From Neoceratodus forsteri (lineage: Eukaryota > Chordata > Ceratodontiformes > Ceratodontidae), in the NCBI GenBank assembly GCA_016271365.2, contig CM028129.1, positions 1,009,249,501 through 1,009,313,500 of the forward strand: a stretch of DNA of 64,000 bases, read 5' to 3'. Both the position numbers and the translations under genes were made by a program. The notes beneath the pieces are model-generated. The model did no database searches, was not told the DNA's origin, and worked only from the letters and a program-made list of their open reading frames with translations. Within the stretch, counting starts at the first letter, position 1; each line of letters opens with the position of its first letter. Positions 53,391 to 63,929 of this stretch are shown piece after piece.

Positions 53391-53399
53391 AAGAACCAT

Positions 53400-54087
53400 G
53401 TCGGTTGGTATCGAGGACTGGTTAGATTCCAGGAAGGTATCTGACATGGGTCCAGAATTTTCTGGAGTCACCATATGAGTTTGTAAGCAGTTCCTTGCAG
53501 TAGGAACTTTTAGCATGCTTGATGTCTTTTTTGCAGGCATTCCACTGATCTCTGTAGGAGTTATAGTCACTTTGTAGGCCGGAGTTTTTGAAACGGAGCC
53601 AGCTTTTGTCCCTCATCCTTAGTATAGCAAGATCAGCCTTTAGCCAGCGGGTTTGCCTATGTCTGACCCATGTTACCAGATGACAGTGATGGTCCTGAAT
53701 GGCTAGGAAGGTGTTTAGGGCAGACTGAGCATCAGTAGCCTCGTACAACATGGACCAGTCAATGGAGGAGACTTTTTTTTTTCGAAAGAATTGGGGACCG
53801 GGGTGTGCATAATAATGGAAGGTAATGAGATGAGGCTTTGCCGGAGGTAGGTCGGTTTTGCCCCAGATGCAGAATGTCAGTGATGATATGTTCAGGACAG
53901 TTCATCATTATCGAGTGCAGGGCTGTTGTGGTAGGCTCGGCAATCAGCTGATGCTTTGAATCTTGGAGAGCGACATGGCATGGGTATTTCCTAGACAGTT
54001 GATATTTAGCTCCCCAAGTATGAGCACCTCATTTCTTCCAGCGAGTAGAGACGTTTGATCAACCAGCTCATCCAGGCCCTTAATGCC
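53400..54087 (-). pseudogene. L2-like ORF2, endonuclease end and RT N-terminus
   Basis: Minus-strand frame continuing from CR1: GLDELVDQTSLLAGRNEVLILGELNINCL (54,085-54,000), the D-N box of the endonuclease. Later comes the linker ADLAILRMRDKSWLRFKNSGLQSDYNSYRDQWNACKKDIKHAKSSYCKELL (53,640-53,480) that precedes RT in CR1/L2 elements. The SINE enters at about 53,400. Confidence 0.8.
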
Positions 54088-54286
54088 ATTTTAACATAGA
54101 AACTTACTGTGACGGCAGATAAGGATCACTTGGCCCATCTAGTCTGCCCATTTCCCTACCTACAGGATAGGCCGCAGATCCTAGTTAACCAACAGCCTAT
54201 TTCTTCCTACCCCCCCCACAAGAATTACCTTATGTCTGTCCCATGCATTCTTGAATTCTCCCCTAGTTTTAGACCCCACAACCTCC

Positions 54287-57034
54287 TCAGGAAGGCTGTT
54301 CCATGCATCCACTACCCTCTGTGAAATAATACTTCCTCACAATGCCCCTAGACACTTCCCTTCTATCTTTTAAATTGTGTCCCCTTGTTCTTGCGTCTCT
54401 TTTCTGAAAGATGCCACCCTCTTGGACTTTGTTGATTTCACTGAGGTACTTAAAAGTTTCTATCATGTCCCCCCTCTCCCTTCTTTCCTCAAGAGTATAC
54501 ATATTAAGCTCATTTAGTCTCTCCTCATACGTCTTCTCTTGCAGACCCTGCACCATTTTAGTTGCCCTCCTCTGGACTGCTTCTATCCTGTCTATGTCCT
54601 TGCGGAGATGGGGTCTCCAGAACTGGATGCAGTACTCCAGATGGGGTCTCACCAACTGTCTGTACAGAGGGATAACAACTTCCTGTTTTCTGCTGCTGAT
54701 GCCTCTCCCTATACATCCCAGTATACCCCAGCCCTCCCTACTGCCTTCTCACATTGCTTGCTAACCTTAAGGTCATCTGATATGATTACCCCCAAGTCCC
54801 TTTCCTTTTTTGTTGTTGTTACTACCCCCCCCACTGTGTATTCTTCCCCTGGGTTCTTGTTTCCCAGGTGCATTATTTTGCACTTCTTTGCATTGAATCC
54901 TAGCTGCCATACTTCTGACCATTCCTCCAACCTTGCCAAGTCCCTTTTCATCCTTTCACGCCTCCTTGTGTATCAACCCTGTTGCAGATCTTTGTGTCAT
55001 CTGCAAAGGCATATTTCCTTCAGTCCCTCTGCAATGTCACTGATGAAGACATTAAAAGGACTGGACCCAATACTGAACCCTCACGGTGCCCCACTAGTAA
55101 CCCCTCTTTCTTCAGAGTGGACTCTATTTACAATTACCTTCTGTGTCCTGTTGTGCAGCCAGTGTTTTACCAGGCTACCACCCTGGGACCCACTCCCAGG
55201 CTGGTTAATTTGACTATTAATCTTTTGTGTGGACTGTGTCAAATGCCTTGCTAAAGTCTAGGTAGGCCATGTCCACAGCCCCTCCCTGGTCTACTACTTT
55301 GGTCACCCAGTCAAAGAAATCTATTAGATTCGTCTGACATGACCTTCCCGCTGTGAACCCATGCTGCCTTGGGTCCTGTGCCCCACTGGCCTCTAGGTAC
55401 TCAACTATTCTTTCCTTCAGAAGTACTCCATCACTTTCCTACCACAGAGGTCAGACTGACAGGTCTGTAGTTTCCTGCCTCTGTCTCGGTCCCACTTTTG
55501 TGAAGGAGAATCACATCTGCCTTTCTCCAGTCCTCGGGTACCACACCATCCTCCCATGATTTATTAAAAAGAGTAGCCAGTTTTTTCACTGGTTCCTCCT
55601 TTAATTCTTTTAGAATTCTGGGGTGAATTCCATCAGGACCCATTGCTTTGTCCACCTTCAGTTTTAGTTATTGCAGAACCCTTTCTTCTGTGAAAGGACT
55701 GGGATCGACCCCCCCCCTCATCAAGAGTGCTTCTGTTAACTGTATTAGGCACTTCCCCCTCATCTTTTGTGAATACTGAGCAGAAATATTCATTCAGTAT
55801 CCCTGCTTTTTCACTGTCCCCCTCTGCCCACCACCGTTCATTCTATTCAGCCTCACTATCCCTCCCTTTGTCTTTCTACACTCGCTGATGTACCTATAAA
55901 AGGTTTTATCCCCCTTCTTAACTGAGTTGGCTATCTTTTCCTCAGATTGGGCCTTTGCTATTCTGACTTCCCTCCCTGCTTCCTTCTGCCTTAACTGGTA
56001 CAGCTCTCTGTCCTGCTCCTTCTGTTTCCTTATACTTCCAGAATGCTATCTTTTTCTTCCTGACTTTCACAGCCACCTCTTTTGAGAACCATAGTGGTTT
56101 TTTCTTTCATTTTGATTTGTTTATTTGCTTCACGCAAAGGCTTGTTGCCTCTGTGATGGCAGTTTTGATGATTCCCCATTGTTGCTCCACACCTCTTCCT
56201 GGCCTGTTTGCTAGTGCTTTTCTGAGGCACTCTCCCATCTTGCCAAAGTCAGCCCTCCTAAAGTCCAGTACCCTCACTTTTGTATGGCTTGACTCTGTAG
56301 CTGAGTTTAACTTGAACCACACTGTTTGATGGTCACTTGTTCCCAGATGGCAACCCACTTCTAGATCTGAGATCCTCTCCTGCCCCGTTTGAGAGTATGA
56401 GGTCTAAGATTGCTCCTCACGAGTGGGTTCGAAACTAGCTGTCTGAGGCCTGCCACCTGTAGGGCATCAAGAATGGCCCTGCTCTTGGATGTGGCTGCAG
56501 CAAATGTGCTCCAGTTAACATCTGGCATATTCAGGTCTCCCATCAACAGTATCTCCCCTTTCTCTGCCATTCTAAGAATGCCTTCTATCATATCCTTGTC
56601 CATTCCCTCCCCCTGACATGGGGTCTGTACACAACCCCTGTACAGATTGTGGTACCCTTTCCAGTCTCCAAGGTGACCCACAGTGCCTCCTCTCCTCCCT
56701 GTTTACTCTTTTGTTCAGTTGCTTTTATCCCTTCCTTTACAGAGGGAGCTACTCCTCCCCCTCTTCTCCTCTGTCTGTCTCTCCTGTAGGTTATGTACCC
56801 TGGTATGTTAACATCCCAGTCATGGTTCTCTGTGTACCATGTTTCTGTGACTGCTACGATATCCAGGCATCCCTCTTCCATCAAGGCCACCAGCTCAGGG
56901 AGCTTGTTGCCCAGACTACGGTCATTGGTACTCATTACCCTCCATTTCCTGATGGCCTTACCCCCTTTTGCCCCATCCTTGTCCTTCTTGCCTTTGTCAC
57001 TTTCTCCATTTACCTGCCCTTCTCCTATCGACAC
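54287..57034 (-). pseudogene. CR1 ORF2 (endonuclease and reverse transcriptase)
   Basis: EEP endonuclease: MSTNDRSLGNKLPEL, VAVTETWY (56,935-56,860), LMGDLNMPDVNW (56,560-56,525), LGTSDHQTVWF (56,352-56,320). RT: MDKAMGPDGIHPRILKEL (55,655), VVPEDWRKADVILLHKSG, NYRPVSLTS (55,465-55,440), a QDFRPISLTSV-like block, and AFADDTKI, the catalytic box, at about 55,010-54,985. C-terminus: LVRPHLEYCIQFWRPHLRKD (54,655), RTRGHN, VRKYYFTEG. Frame changes at about 56,360, 55,670, 55,430 and 54,955 make it non-functional. Confidence 0.85.
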
Positions 57035-57119
57035 CTCTATGTTGGTGTTTGCTGCACTTACTACTGTGATTTTTTGGGGCTAGGATTTCCCTGCTCCTTT
57101 CTAGTGCCTCCCCCCTTGG

Positions 57120-58013
57120 CTAGTTTAAATGCTTGCCAATGAAGCATTTAAACCTATCACCTAGGATCCTTGTTCCCCTCCGGGACAGATGCAGCCTATC
57201 ATGCCAGTATAGGCTTGCATCACTCAGGTGGACCCCAGTCCCGATGAAGCCAAATCCTGAGGCTCCACACCAGTTTTCAACCACTGATTGAATCCCATGA
57301 GTGCGGAACACCCTAGCCTCTCCTATGCCATAGATGGGACAGCACCTCCGAGAAGGTTACGTGTATGCTGCTTGACTAGGCCCCTCCTAATTCCACAAAC
57401 TCTTCCTGCACTTCTCTAATCCTTTCTTAGCCAGGTCATTTGTCCCTAGGTGGACAATGACATCCAACTCCACCTCCTGTGCAGCTGCTCCGACAATCCT
57501 GAGGATTGCTCCCTGTCACTCCAAGCCATGGCGCCAGGCAGGCACCTACCTCCCTCTCCCATTCCTCCCCAGTTCTACCTTCCAAACAATGGAGTCCCCA
57601 CCAGGAGTTGTTTCCTTCCCCTACCCCTCCTGTGGGTCTCCTTTGTGGAGGTTCCCAGCATTCTCCTTGGTCTCCACTGCGGCTGCCTCCATAGAGGGAC
57701 CACACTTTGCCAGAATGGCATAGGAATTGTGGAGAGGTACAACTGGAGGGATGCACCTCTGTTCCACCACCCTCACCCTCCCTGAGCCCACTGTGGTTCA
57801 ACTGCTCCTCTTTCTTGGCAACCTCTGAGGCAACAGCAGTGGCACTGGTGGTCCCTGGATGGAAGAGGAGGTCCCACAAATCCTGGCCAACTCAGCCTGG
57901 AGATGAACAACCTCTTCCCTCAGCCCAAAGAGGTGCCTGCAGATGGGACAACACCGCATCCTCCAGAACGTCTCCCGGAAGACTGCTGCTCCACAGCCAC
58001 TGCACCACTCCAA
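57120..58013 (-). pseudogene. CR1 ORF1 (zinc finger, coiled coil, SGNH esterase domain)
   Basis: It starts MEWCSGCGAAVF at 58,013; a Cys pair and a CCPIC pair suggest a small zinc-binding unit, followed by a heptad-like LREEVVHLQAELARI. The middle is shifted in frame (57,800-57,480). The C-terminal half is an SGNH hydrolase: VIVHLGTNDLAKK at about 57,465-57,430 (the GTND block) and SLYWHDRLHLSRRGTRIL near 57,220-57,170 (the catalytic Asp-x-x-His block). CR1 ORF1 proteins are known to carry an esterase domain of this type; its role in transposition is not settled. Confidence 0.75.
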
Positions 58014-58355
58014 TCATGTCTTATTTTTGGCCCCTTAACTGTTTGCAATCCTTACTCTTTCCTCTGTTTTTTCTCTCTCTCCTTACTTTCTGCCTCTGTG
58101 CCCTTTAAGCTCCTGATTGTCCTGTTCTGAGACAAGAATATCCTATATTTCTCAGTAGACCTCTTACTTGCTCAGGGCAGGACCTCCAGCAACTAGAGGG
58201 TCAGAGAGCTACTCTTGCCCTTCTAGGATGGTGGGTCTTTGGTGGCTCTGTGATCACTCACTTCCTGCTCCTAAACAGGAAGTTCCTGTTATCAGTCAGA
58301 TCCTGTGCCTATAAAAGTAGAACTAGCTTTGGGTGGGAGGGAAAGAGGGCAATAT

Positions 58356-59058
58356 AGTCCCAGTAGAGAAGTCCAGTCACACAGCAGTCCTTTCTCCTGG
58401 TGTCTTCTGCCAAGCTATTAGCAGAATCTTTCTAAGGCAGTCTTTAAATGTAGCTTCCTTCTAGCTAAGCCACTCCCCCTACTTCTTAGATCTTTCTACA
58501 AGTAATTTAAACCTCACAGCTATTAAGTCCTTTCAATCACCTGAGATTTAAACTTAGATAACTGTTCAGATAACCATTCAGTTCAGTTAACTCAGACAAA
58601 CACACACTTTTGTTTTGTTTTGCTTGTTAGTTTTTTTTTTACCCTAAATTAAAGGTCCAAGTACAAAAGTTCTTCTTTAGTCCTAGCAGAGAAGTCCAGT
58701 CACACAGCAGTCCTTTCTCCTGGTGTCTTCTGCCAAGCTATTAGCAGAATATTTCTAAGGCAGTCTTTAAATGTAGCCTCCTTCTAAGCTGGCCTCCCCT
58801 ACTTACTAGATCTTTCTACAAGTAATTTTAAACCTCACGGCTAACTAAGTCCTTTCAATCACCTGAGATTTACACCTAGATAACTGTTCAGATAACCATT
58901 CAGTTCAGTTAACTCAGACAAACACACACTTTTGTTTTGTTTTAGTTTTTTTTTACCCTAAATTAAAGGTCCAAGTACAAAAGTTGTTGTTCTTTAGTCC
59001 CAGCAGAGAAGTCCAGTCACACAGCAGTCCTTTCTCCTGGTGTCTTCTGCCAAGCTAT
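58356..59058 (-). repeat. Tandem 5' monomers of CR1, about 320 bp period
   Basis: The block (A)GTCC-AG-AGAGAAGTCCAGTC, with ACACAGCAGTCC and TTTCTCCTGGTG, begins at about 58,356, 58,679 and 58,997. This gives two full units of 323 and 318 bases and a third partial one cut at AAGCTAT (59,058). Units are close to identical apart from small indels. They lie at the 5' end of the element, where promoter monomers would be expected. Confidence 0.85.
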
Positions 59059-59480
59059 ACGGTGGGTTATACGCACAGACGATATGTAATTTCTTTGATC
59101 CCACGGTGAGAAGTGCAGGTAGCAGTTTGCATGGGATTAGGGGTGAGTAGTGTGTAGCTGTGAGGTGGAGGTGATTTTTAAAGTAGCTAGCAGTGCCACC
59201 ACCTCTTTTATTTGCAATTCTGTCATTCCTTAGCAGACTATAAGAAGGTAGTGAAAATCAGGGACAGAGGATTTGAGCCACGTTTCAGTTAAGCAGAGTA
59301 TAACAGACTTGTAGAGGGCAGTCCAGGTTTCCAGCTCAGCAAAGTTATGTTCGAGGCTCCTGATATTATGGTGAGCTATTGAGAGGCCTCAGGTAGTGGA
59401 TATTGAGTTTAGGGGGCCAGGGTTTGACTGTACATTACCGAAGAGTAGTCAGGCTGAGTCCTCAGGTGGAGGGGGAACCC
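59059..59480 (-). pseudogene. L2-like ORF2, endonuclease N-terminal part
   Basis: Reading leftward from about 59,390: SIAHHNIRSLEHNFAELE, then LCLTETWLKSSVPDF, the EEP endonuclease boxes with the catalytic Glu of TETW. It ends LTVGSKKLHIVCAYNPP at about 59,060, where CR1 enters. A stop near 59,240 and a frame change damage it. The segment is 5'-truncated or starts near here. Confidence 0.75.
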
Positions 59481-59484
59481 GAAG

Positions 59485-62400
59485 TCGGGTCTCTGCTTCA
59501 AGCTCGTTCTGTGGGCCTTGGGACGCGGTGCACAGATCCCTCATAAAGACTGTATCCGTCAATGTCTCTTCTGCCTGGGCCCAAATCACGACACCTGCCC
59601 TGACTGCCAGCCTTTCGATCAAGCCATCCGCAAATGGAAACAGCAGGCTCTGGAGGCCCACCTTTTGAAGACCAGAGTGGCCTCTCTAGAGAAAGAAATG
59701 CAAAAATTGAGGGACATCGCTTCTTCTGAGCCTAAGAAGAAAAAGAAAGATAAAGAAAAGCACCTGGATCGAGTTGGGACAAGTAAGGCCGTTCCCCCAC
59801 CACCTGTCCTTATGGTAGTCCAGGCCATGTCCGGGATTTCTCCAGGCTCCACTGCCGCTTTTATGCCGATTTCCACCGGTAAGTCGTCCACCACTTCCTC
59901 CAGCGAACGCCCAATTTCTGCTGATAAGTCAGCCCACGGCTCCTCCGGGGCCCACCCGGCTGTCACTAAGTCGGGTTCCCAGGTTCAGACGGGGACCTGC
60001 ACGACTCTGACCGATAAGCCAGTCAAGGGTCCTACCCTCCTCTGCCCGGTCCCTTTACTGTCCGTTAAGCCAGTCTGTCTCTGACTGCCTGGACGTTGCT
60101 CATCCATCGGGGGGCTGACACCACCTCACCCAACGTCTGGTCAAGCACGCCGATGGCTATCAGCCAACCCTTCCCTCAGGCTTCTCCTGGGAGGGAGCCT
60201 TCCTGTCCACCTCCCCCAGTGGAAGCTCCGACCCCAGTGGTCACGTTGGGTACAGAGGAGGAAGCGGGACCCCTGGAAGTGGTACTTTCTTCTCCCAGGT
60301 CCTGCCAAGGGACACTAGGCCCAGAGCTCTGGCACCAGACCTCAATATTCAGAGGGTCCCTGACCCTATTCATCCTTTGCCGGACTGACGCCTGCCCCTC
60401 CGACATCTGATCCTCTGATGTCAGGTATTCTGATGCAGGGTATTGTCTCTGGCCCGTCTCAGCCACACATTATCCATCAAGGTCATTTCCTGCATCTGGG
60501 GCAAATGTCGGCCTGTCCTCCGTCAAGCCCAGCATTGGATTTTGTGCCTCATACAGTTTTTTCGTGGTATCACCCTCTGGGTTATCCCTATTACCAGAGC
60601 TACCCTCATCATAATCAATACCAAGGGTCATGTACACTCTTCTGTCATTACCCACCCGTCCATGCACCTCCACCCCCACAACAGGATTTCCAGCCTCTAA
60701 TTCAATACCGGTGGAAGGAGGCTAGGTCGGAGTTGGTCTCTGGTTTGGAGAGGCATCTACCGGCCCTGGTAGTCAATCCTCCCCCTTGTTCCCTGTCTCC
60801 TGTCAGCTCGACAGTGCATATTTCTAGGACCACGTCTCAGGAGATTACTCTTCCGGACTTTGGAACCCCTGAGGATCATGACACTCCGGACTCCGAGGAG
60901 GATTCCTCTGATGAATCTTTTTTCATATTTTCTATTCTTTGTCCTGGTGAGCTCTTGCTGTCAGTTCTTCAGCCCTGGTCACGGCCCCTGGGACTTCCAC
61001 CTGCCATCCATTGCCGCTGTCTCCCCAGTTACCCCTGGCTTACCCCCCCCGAAGGGTGGTGCCACGGCACTGGACCTTCATATCTGAGCTGCGGGCTAGT
61101 ATCTGGTTGGGGAGTGCGGTGATGGCAGGCTAATCAAAGCCCCAGGGAGGGCTTCACTGAGACAGCGCTCACCCCTCCTGTTCCTTTTTTCCACTTTTCT
61201 TGGAGGCGGGGATGTGCAATGATGCCAGCGTCCGCCCTGCCTCCCTGTATATTGAGCGCTGGATAGCGTGAGTTACTCCTGTCCTCCGCCAGGGGTCCTT
61301 GCGCTGGACGCTATCTCACCCTCCCCCCCTGGAGGACAGCTGTCCATGGGACACTCCATCCTTCGCCGGCCCTCCAACGACCTGGGTCCATTCCCGAACC
61401 CAGGTCGCCGGGCCTCAGATGAATCTTCTGATGAGCATTCCTCAGTGGCTTAAGGCAAGGAATCACACAAGTCTCCCCCAGAGGACCCCTCCTTCACGGA
61501 GTTGTTACGTATTATCCAGCAGACCAACAGCTGGAATACAGAGGAACAAAACCCAAAGAGGAAACGTCTCGCAGAAAACTTGGCTTTAGAGACTGTTTCT
61601 CCTATCCCTGTCTCTCCCCGCCCCCCCCCCGGACAGCTCCTCATGAAGACCTCATCAGTACTATCTGCCAGCTGCCCCACTCTATCCCAGTCATCCCTAA
61701 GAACGGAGACCGCATATATCATACTCCTGAGGGTGTTTCGTGTTTGGTTGCTCAGCCTAAAGCTGATTCCATTGTCATAGCAGCAGCTCATGATCGCTCG
61801 GCTATCCTGAAGCAATGAGCACTCCCACCCCCCCGACAAGGAATCCCGGTAGCTCGACCAATCCTGGGAAAAAGGTCTATTCCTCCACTGTGTGCCTTCC
61901 ATTCCCTCAACTACGTGGAGCACATGGTCTCCTTCCAAAAAGCAACCATGGCCAAGCTTGAGGCCCGTATCTAGGCCATGGAATCTTCCGACTTCAAGGA
62001 GGCGCTTACCAAGGACCTGCTCCTATCGAAGATCTCCTGCAGACACATACTCAGGGCTACTTATGATTCGGTAGACGCAGTAGCCCGCTCCTCTGCCACG
62101 GCCACCTCTCTCAGACAGCATGCTTGGCTACACATTTCTGGCCTCTCCAATGATGTCCAGACTGCTATTCAAGACGCCCCCTTTAGGGGTTCAGTCCTTT
62201 TTGGAGGGGACACTAAAGATATTATCACGGGTCTCCAGGACAGCGGCCAGCCCTGAGATCCGTGAGGTCTATGTACCAACTGGGTTTTCAGAAGAAACTG
62301 CCCATTCTGCGACAGACCAAGAGGCAGGGGAAACAGCCCTTCACCAGGTGACAGGGAAAAGGAAAGGCCATGGGTTCCTCCTTCACTTCTCCTCCTGACT
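59485..62400 (+). pseudogene. DIRS gamma3 Gag (contains a SINE)
   Basis: Gag resumes after the LINE with the knuckle region HKDCIRQCLFCLGPNHDTCPDC (59,545-59,605; CX2CX4H then a shortened tail to CX2C), followed by IRKWKQQALEAHLLKTRVASLEKEMQKLRD, a predicted coiled coil, and a Lys-rich patch. The Pro/His/Tyr-rich middle lies at 60,418-60,940. The SINE lies at 60,920-61,417. The C-terminal part has FTELLRIIQQTNSW (61,495) and LRATYDSVDAVARSSATATSLRQHAWLHISGL with FRGSVLFGGDTKDIITGL (62,050-62,240). Several stops are present, for example 60,082, 61,451 and 61,972. Confidence 0.8.
60920..61417 (-). mobile_element. Second copy of the long tRNA-derived SINE, 5'-truncated
   Basis: Flanked by a 10-bp duplication GATGAATCTT (60,910-60,919 and 61,418-61,427). 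On the minus strand it has GGCGACCTGGGTTCGGGAA (B box) near its start, then a GGAGGGCCGGCG-AAGG segment like GAGCCGGCCGGAGGGAAGG in the copy at 52,813, and ends in an A-rich tail (TTTTTT at 60,918-60,923 on the plus strand). The A-box part is missing. It sits in gamma3 Gag, which reads through when it is ignored. Confidence 0.8.
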
Positions 62401-62479
62401 CTAAATCTCAGAGAGTGGCCGGGGGACATCCTCCCCCTCGCCCCTCCACTTCCTGACTAGCAACTCCCTCCCCCTCCTC

Positions 62480-63540
62480 TGCTACCATGCAAGGAGCCAG
62501 TGGGAGGAAGGTTCGTCCTCCATGTGCAGGAGTGGAGGGATATAACCTCAGATGCATGGGTCCTCCAGTTCGTTTCAAAAGGGCACACTTTGGAGTTTCT
62601 GGAGTTCCCTCCATTATCTCCTCCAGGTCACTCAAGTTACTCCCTTCACCAAGTTCCTCTAGTCAAGGAGGAAATTCAGGCTCTAAGACAAAAGGCAGCC
62701 ATAGTCAGTCCCTCTGCCTCAATGGGGAAAAGGGTTTTACTCCCACTTTTTCCTGGTCCCGAAAAAGACGGGTGACCTCAGCAGACTGAACCTCTTCATC
62801 AAGTATAAAAGGTTCTGCAAGCTGACATTGCAGGGCCTACTGTCTCTTCTGCAGAAGGACCACTGACTTTGTGCACTGGATATGAAGGATGTTTACCTGC
62901 ATATTACGGTGTTCCCGGGCCACTGCCATTACCTGTGTTTCTGCTTCCAGGGGGAGCACTTCCAGTTTACAGCCCCTCCCTTTGGTCTTTCCTTGACAGC
63001 CCGGGTCTTTACCAAGTGCCCAGTGGTGGTGGCAGTGGCCTTGTGCCATCTGGATATAGCAGTGTTCCCTTACCTAGATGACTGGCTCTTGACAGCCCCG
63101 TCCAGGGACTGTCTTCTGAATTCATTCTCATGCACTCTGGACCTCTTTTCGTCACTGGGGATCACTGTCACTCTCCCCAAGTCGATTCTTACCCCCTCCC
63201 GGAACCTTCAGTTCATTGGAGTGATCTTGGACATGGTCCAGTGCAGAGTCTTCCTCCCCCCAGACAGGGTGGAGGCTCTTCGAGAGCAGATCAACCTAGT
63301 GGCCTCTTCCAGATTACTTCCAGCCAGGGCGTTATGTCTCTTAGGCCTGACGGCGGCCTCCATCTCCACAGTCCCCTTTGCCAGGTTGCATATGAGGATC
63401 ACCCAACAGATGCTGCATGTTCAATGGGATCAATGCTTGGATGACTTGGACCACATGGTTCTAATCTCCAGTGTGCTCAACAGGGATCTCCTCTGGTGGT
63501 TAGATCCCCTGAATCTGTCTCGGTGTCTTCCTTTCAGAAG
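62480..63540 (+). pseudogene. DIRS gamma3 reverse transcriptase
   Basis: GGRFVLHVQEWRDITSDAWVLQFVSKG (62,503-62,585), then a frame change near 62,770 before the SRLNLFIKYKRF block. Palm: LDMKDVYLHITVFP (62,876-62,920), HFQFTAPPFGLSLTARVFTKC (62,958-63,020), catalytic YLDD intact at 63,071-63,082, LGITVTLPKSILTPSRNLQFIGVILD (63,157-63,235). The frame 62,882-63,904 is open for 340 codons. A stop at about 62,867 (TGA before LCALD) separates it from the upstream part. Confidence 0.85.
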
Positions 63541-63904
63541 TCCCCCTCCTCTCTGGAACCTCACTACAGACACCTCCTGTCTGGGCTGGGGGGCTCACCT
63601 GGGGGACCACCAGACTTGGGGTTCATGGTCCCAGTTAGAGATCTCTCCACATCAACATCCTGGAGATGAGGACAGTCCTTCATGCCCTTCAGTCCATCCT
63701 ATCAAAGGGAACACTGTTGGTCCAGATAGACAATATGTCAGTGGTCTGGTACATCAACAAGCAGGAAGGCACCTGATCATACCCCCTATGCAGAGAGACG
63801 ATGTGGTGTGGAACTGGGCAGTCCAGCACGACCTGTTTCTCACAGCCGTGCATGTTCCAGGCGGACAGCCTCAGTCAGATGTCATCCCTCGCTCACGAAT
63901 GTGA
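63541..63904 (+). pseudogene. DIRS gamma3 RNase H
   Basis: LTTDTSCLGWGAHLGDHQTWGSWS carries the first Asp (63,562-63,630). A frame shift at about 63,640 then puts the glutamate box (NILEMRTVLHAL) and the next Asp box (QIDNMSVVWYINKQ, 63,725-63,770) in another frame. DLFLTAVHVPGGQPQSDV at 63,830-63,885 is the last box, with the final Asp region altered by another shift. Confidence 0.75.
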
Positions 63905-63929
63905 ACTAAGTCAGAAAGCAGCAGAGAGA

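Larger units (their letters stand above)
54088..59058 (-). mobile_element. Full-length CR1 LINE
   Basis: A minus-strand CR1 of about 4,970 bp with tandem 5' monomers (59,058-58,356), ORF1 (about 58,013-57,120) and ORF2 (57,034-54,290), then a short 3' UTR ending at 54,088 with AACATAGAAAC on the plus strand. It sits in the endonuclease part of the L2-like LINE. No clear target duplication is seen. ORFs carry scattered stops and frame changes, so it is inactive, but it spans all CR1 parts. Pieces of the same family are at 8,716 and 21,916. Confidence 0.88.
45095..59480 (-). mobile_element. L2-like LINE, interrupted by alpha4, a SINE and a full-length CR1
   Basis: A minus-strand non-LTR element of about 3.2 kb once guests are ignored: segments 59,480-59,059 (endonuclease start), 54,087-53,400 (endonuclease end to RT start), 52,812-51,680 (RT) and 46,088-45,095 (C-terminus and 3' UTR). 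The 3' end is an A/T-rich (TTTA)n tract at 45,095-45,115 on the plus strand. Short CGAAG matches border it (45,090-45,094 and 59,480-59,484), perhaps a target duplication. It lies in the gamma3 Gag leader. ORF2 reading continues across all three insertion points. Confidence 0.85.

Noticed and set aside
54539..55213. 224-codon plus-strand frame
   Set aside because: Antisense shadow of CR1 ORF2; the minus strand gives RT motifs including FADD.
56618..57142. 174-codon plus-strand frame
   Set aside because: Antisense of the CR1 ORF2 endonuclease region.
58356..59058. A CRISPR-like or satellite array
   Set aside because: Only about 2.2 long units exist, without spacers, and they lie at the 5' end of a CR1; they fit LINE 5' monomers.
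60418..61122. 234-codon frame as an intact Gag middle
   Set aside because: The last 60 codons are read from the inserted SINE, as shown by the GATGAATCTT duplication, so they are not part of Gag.
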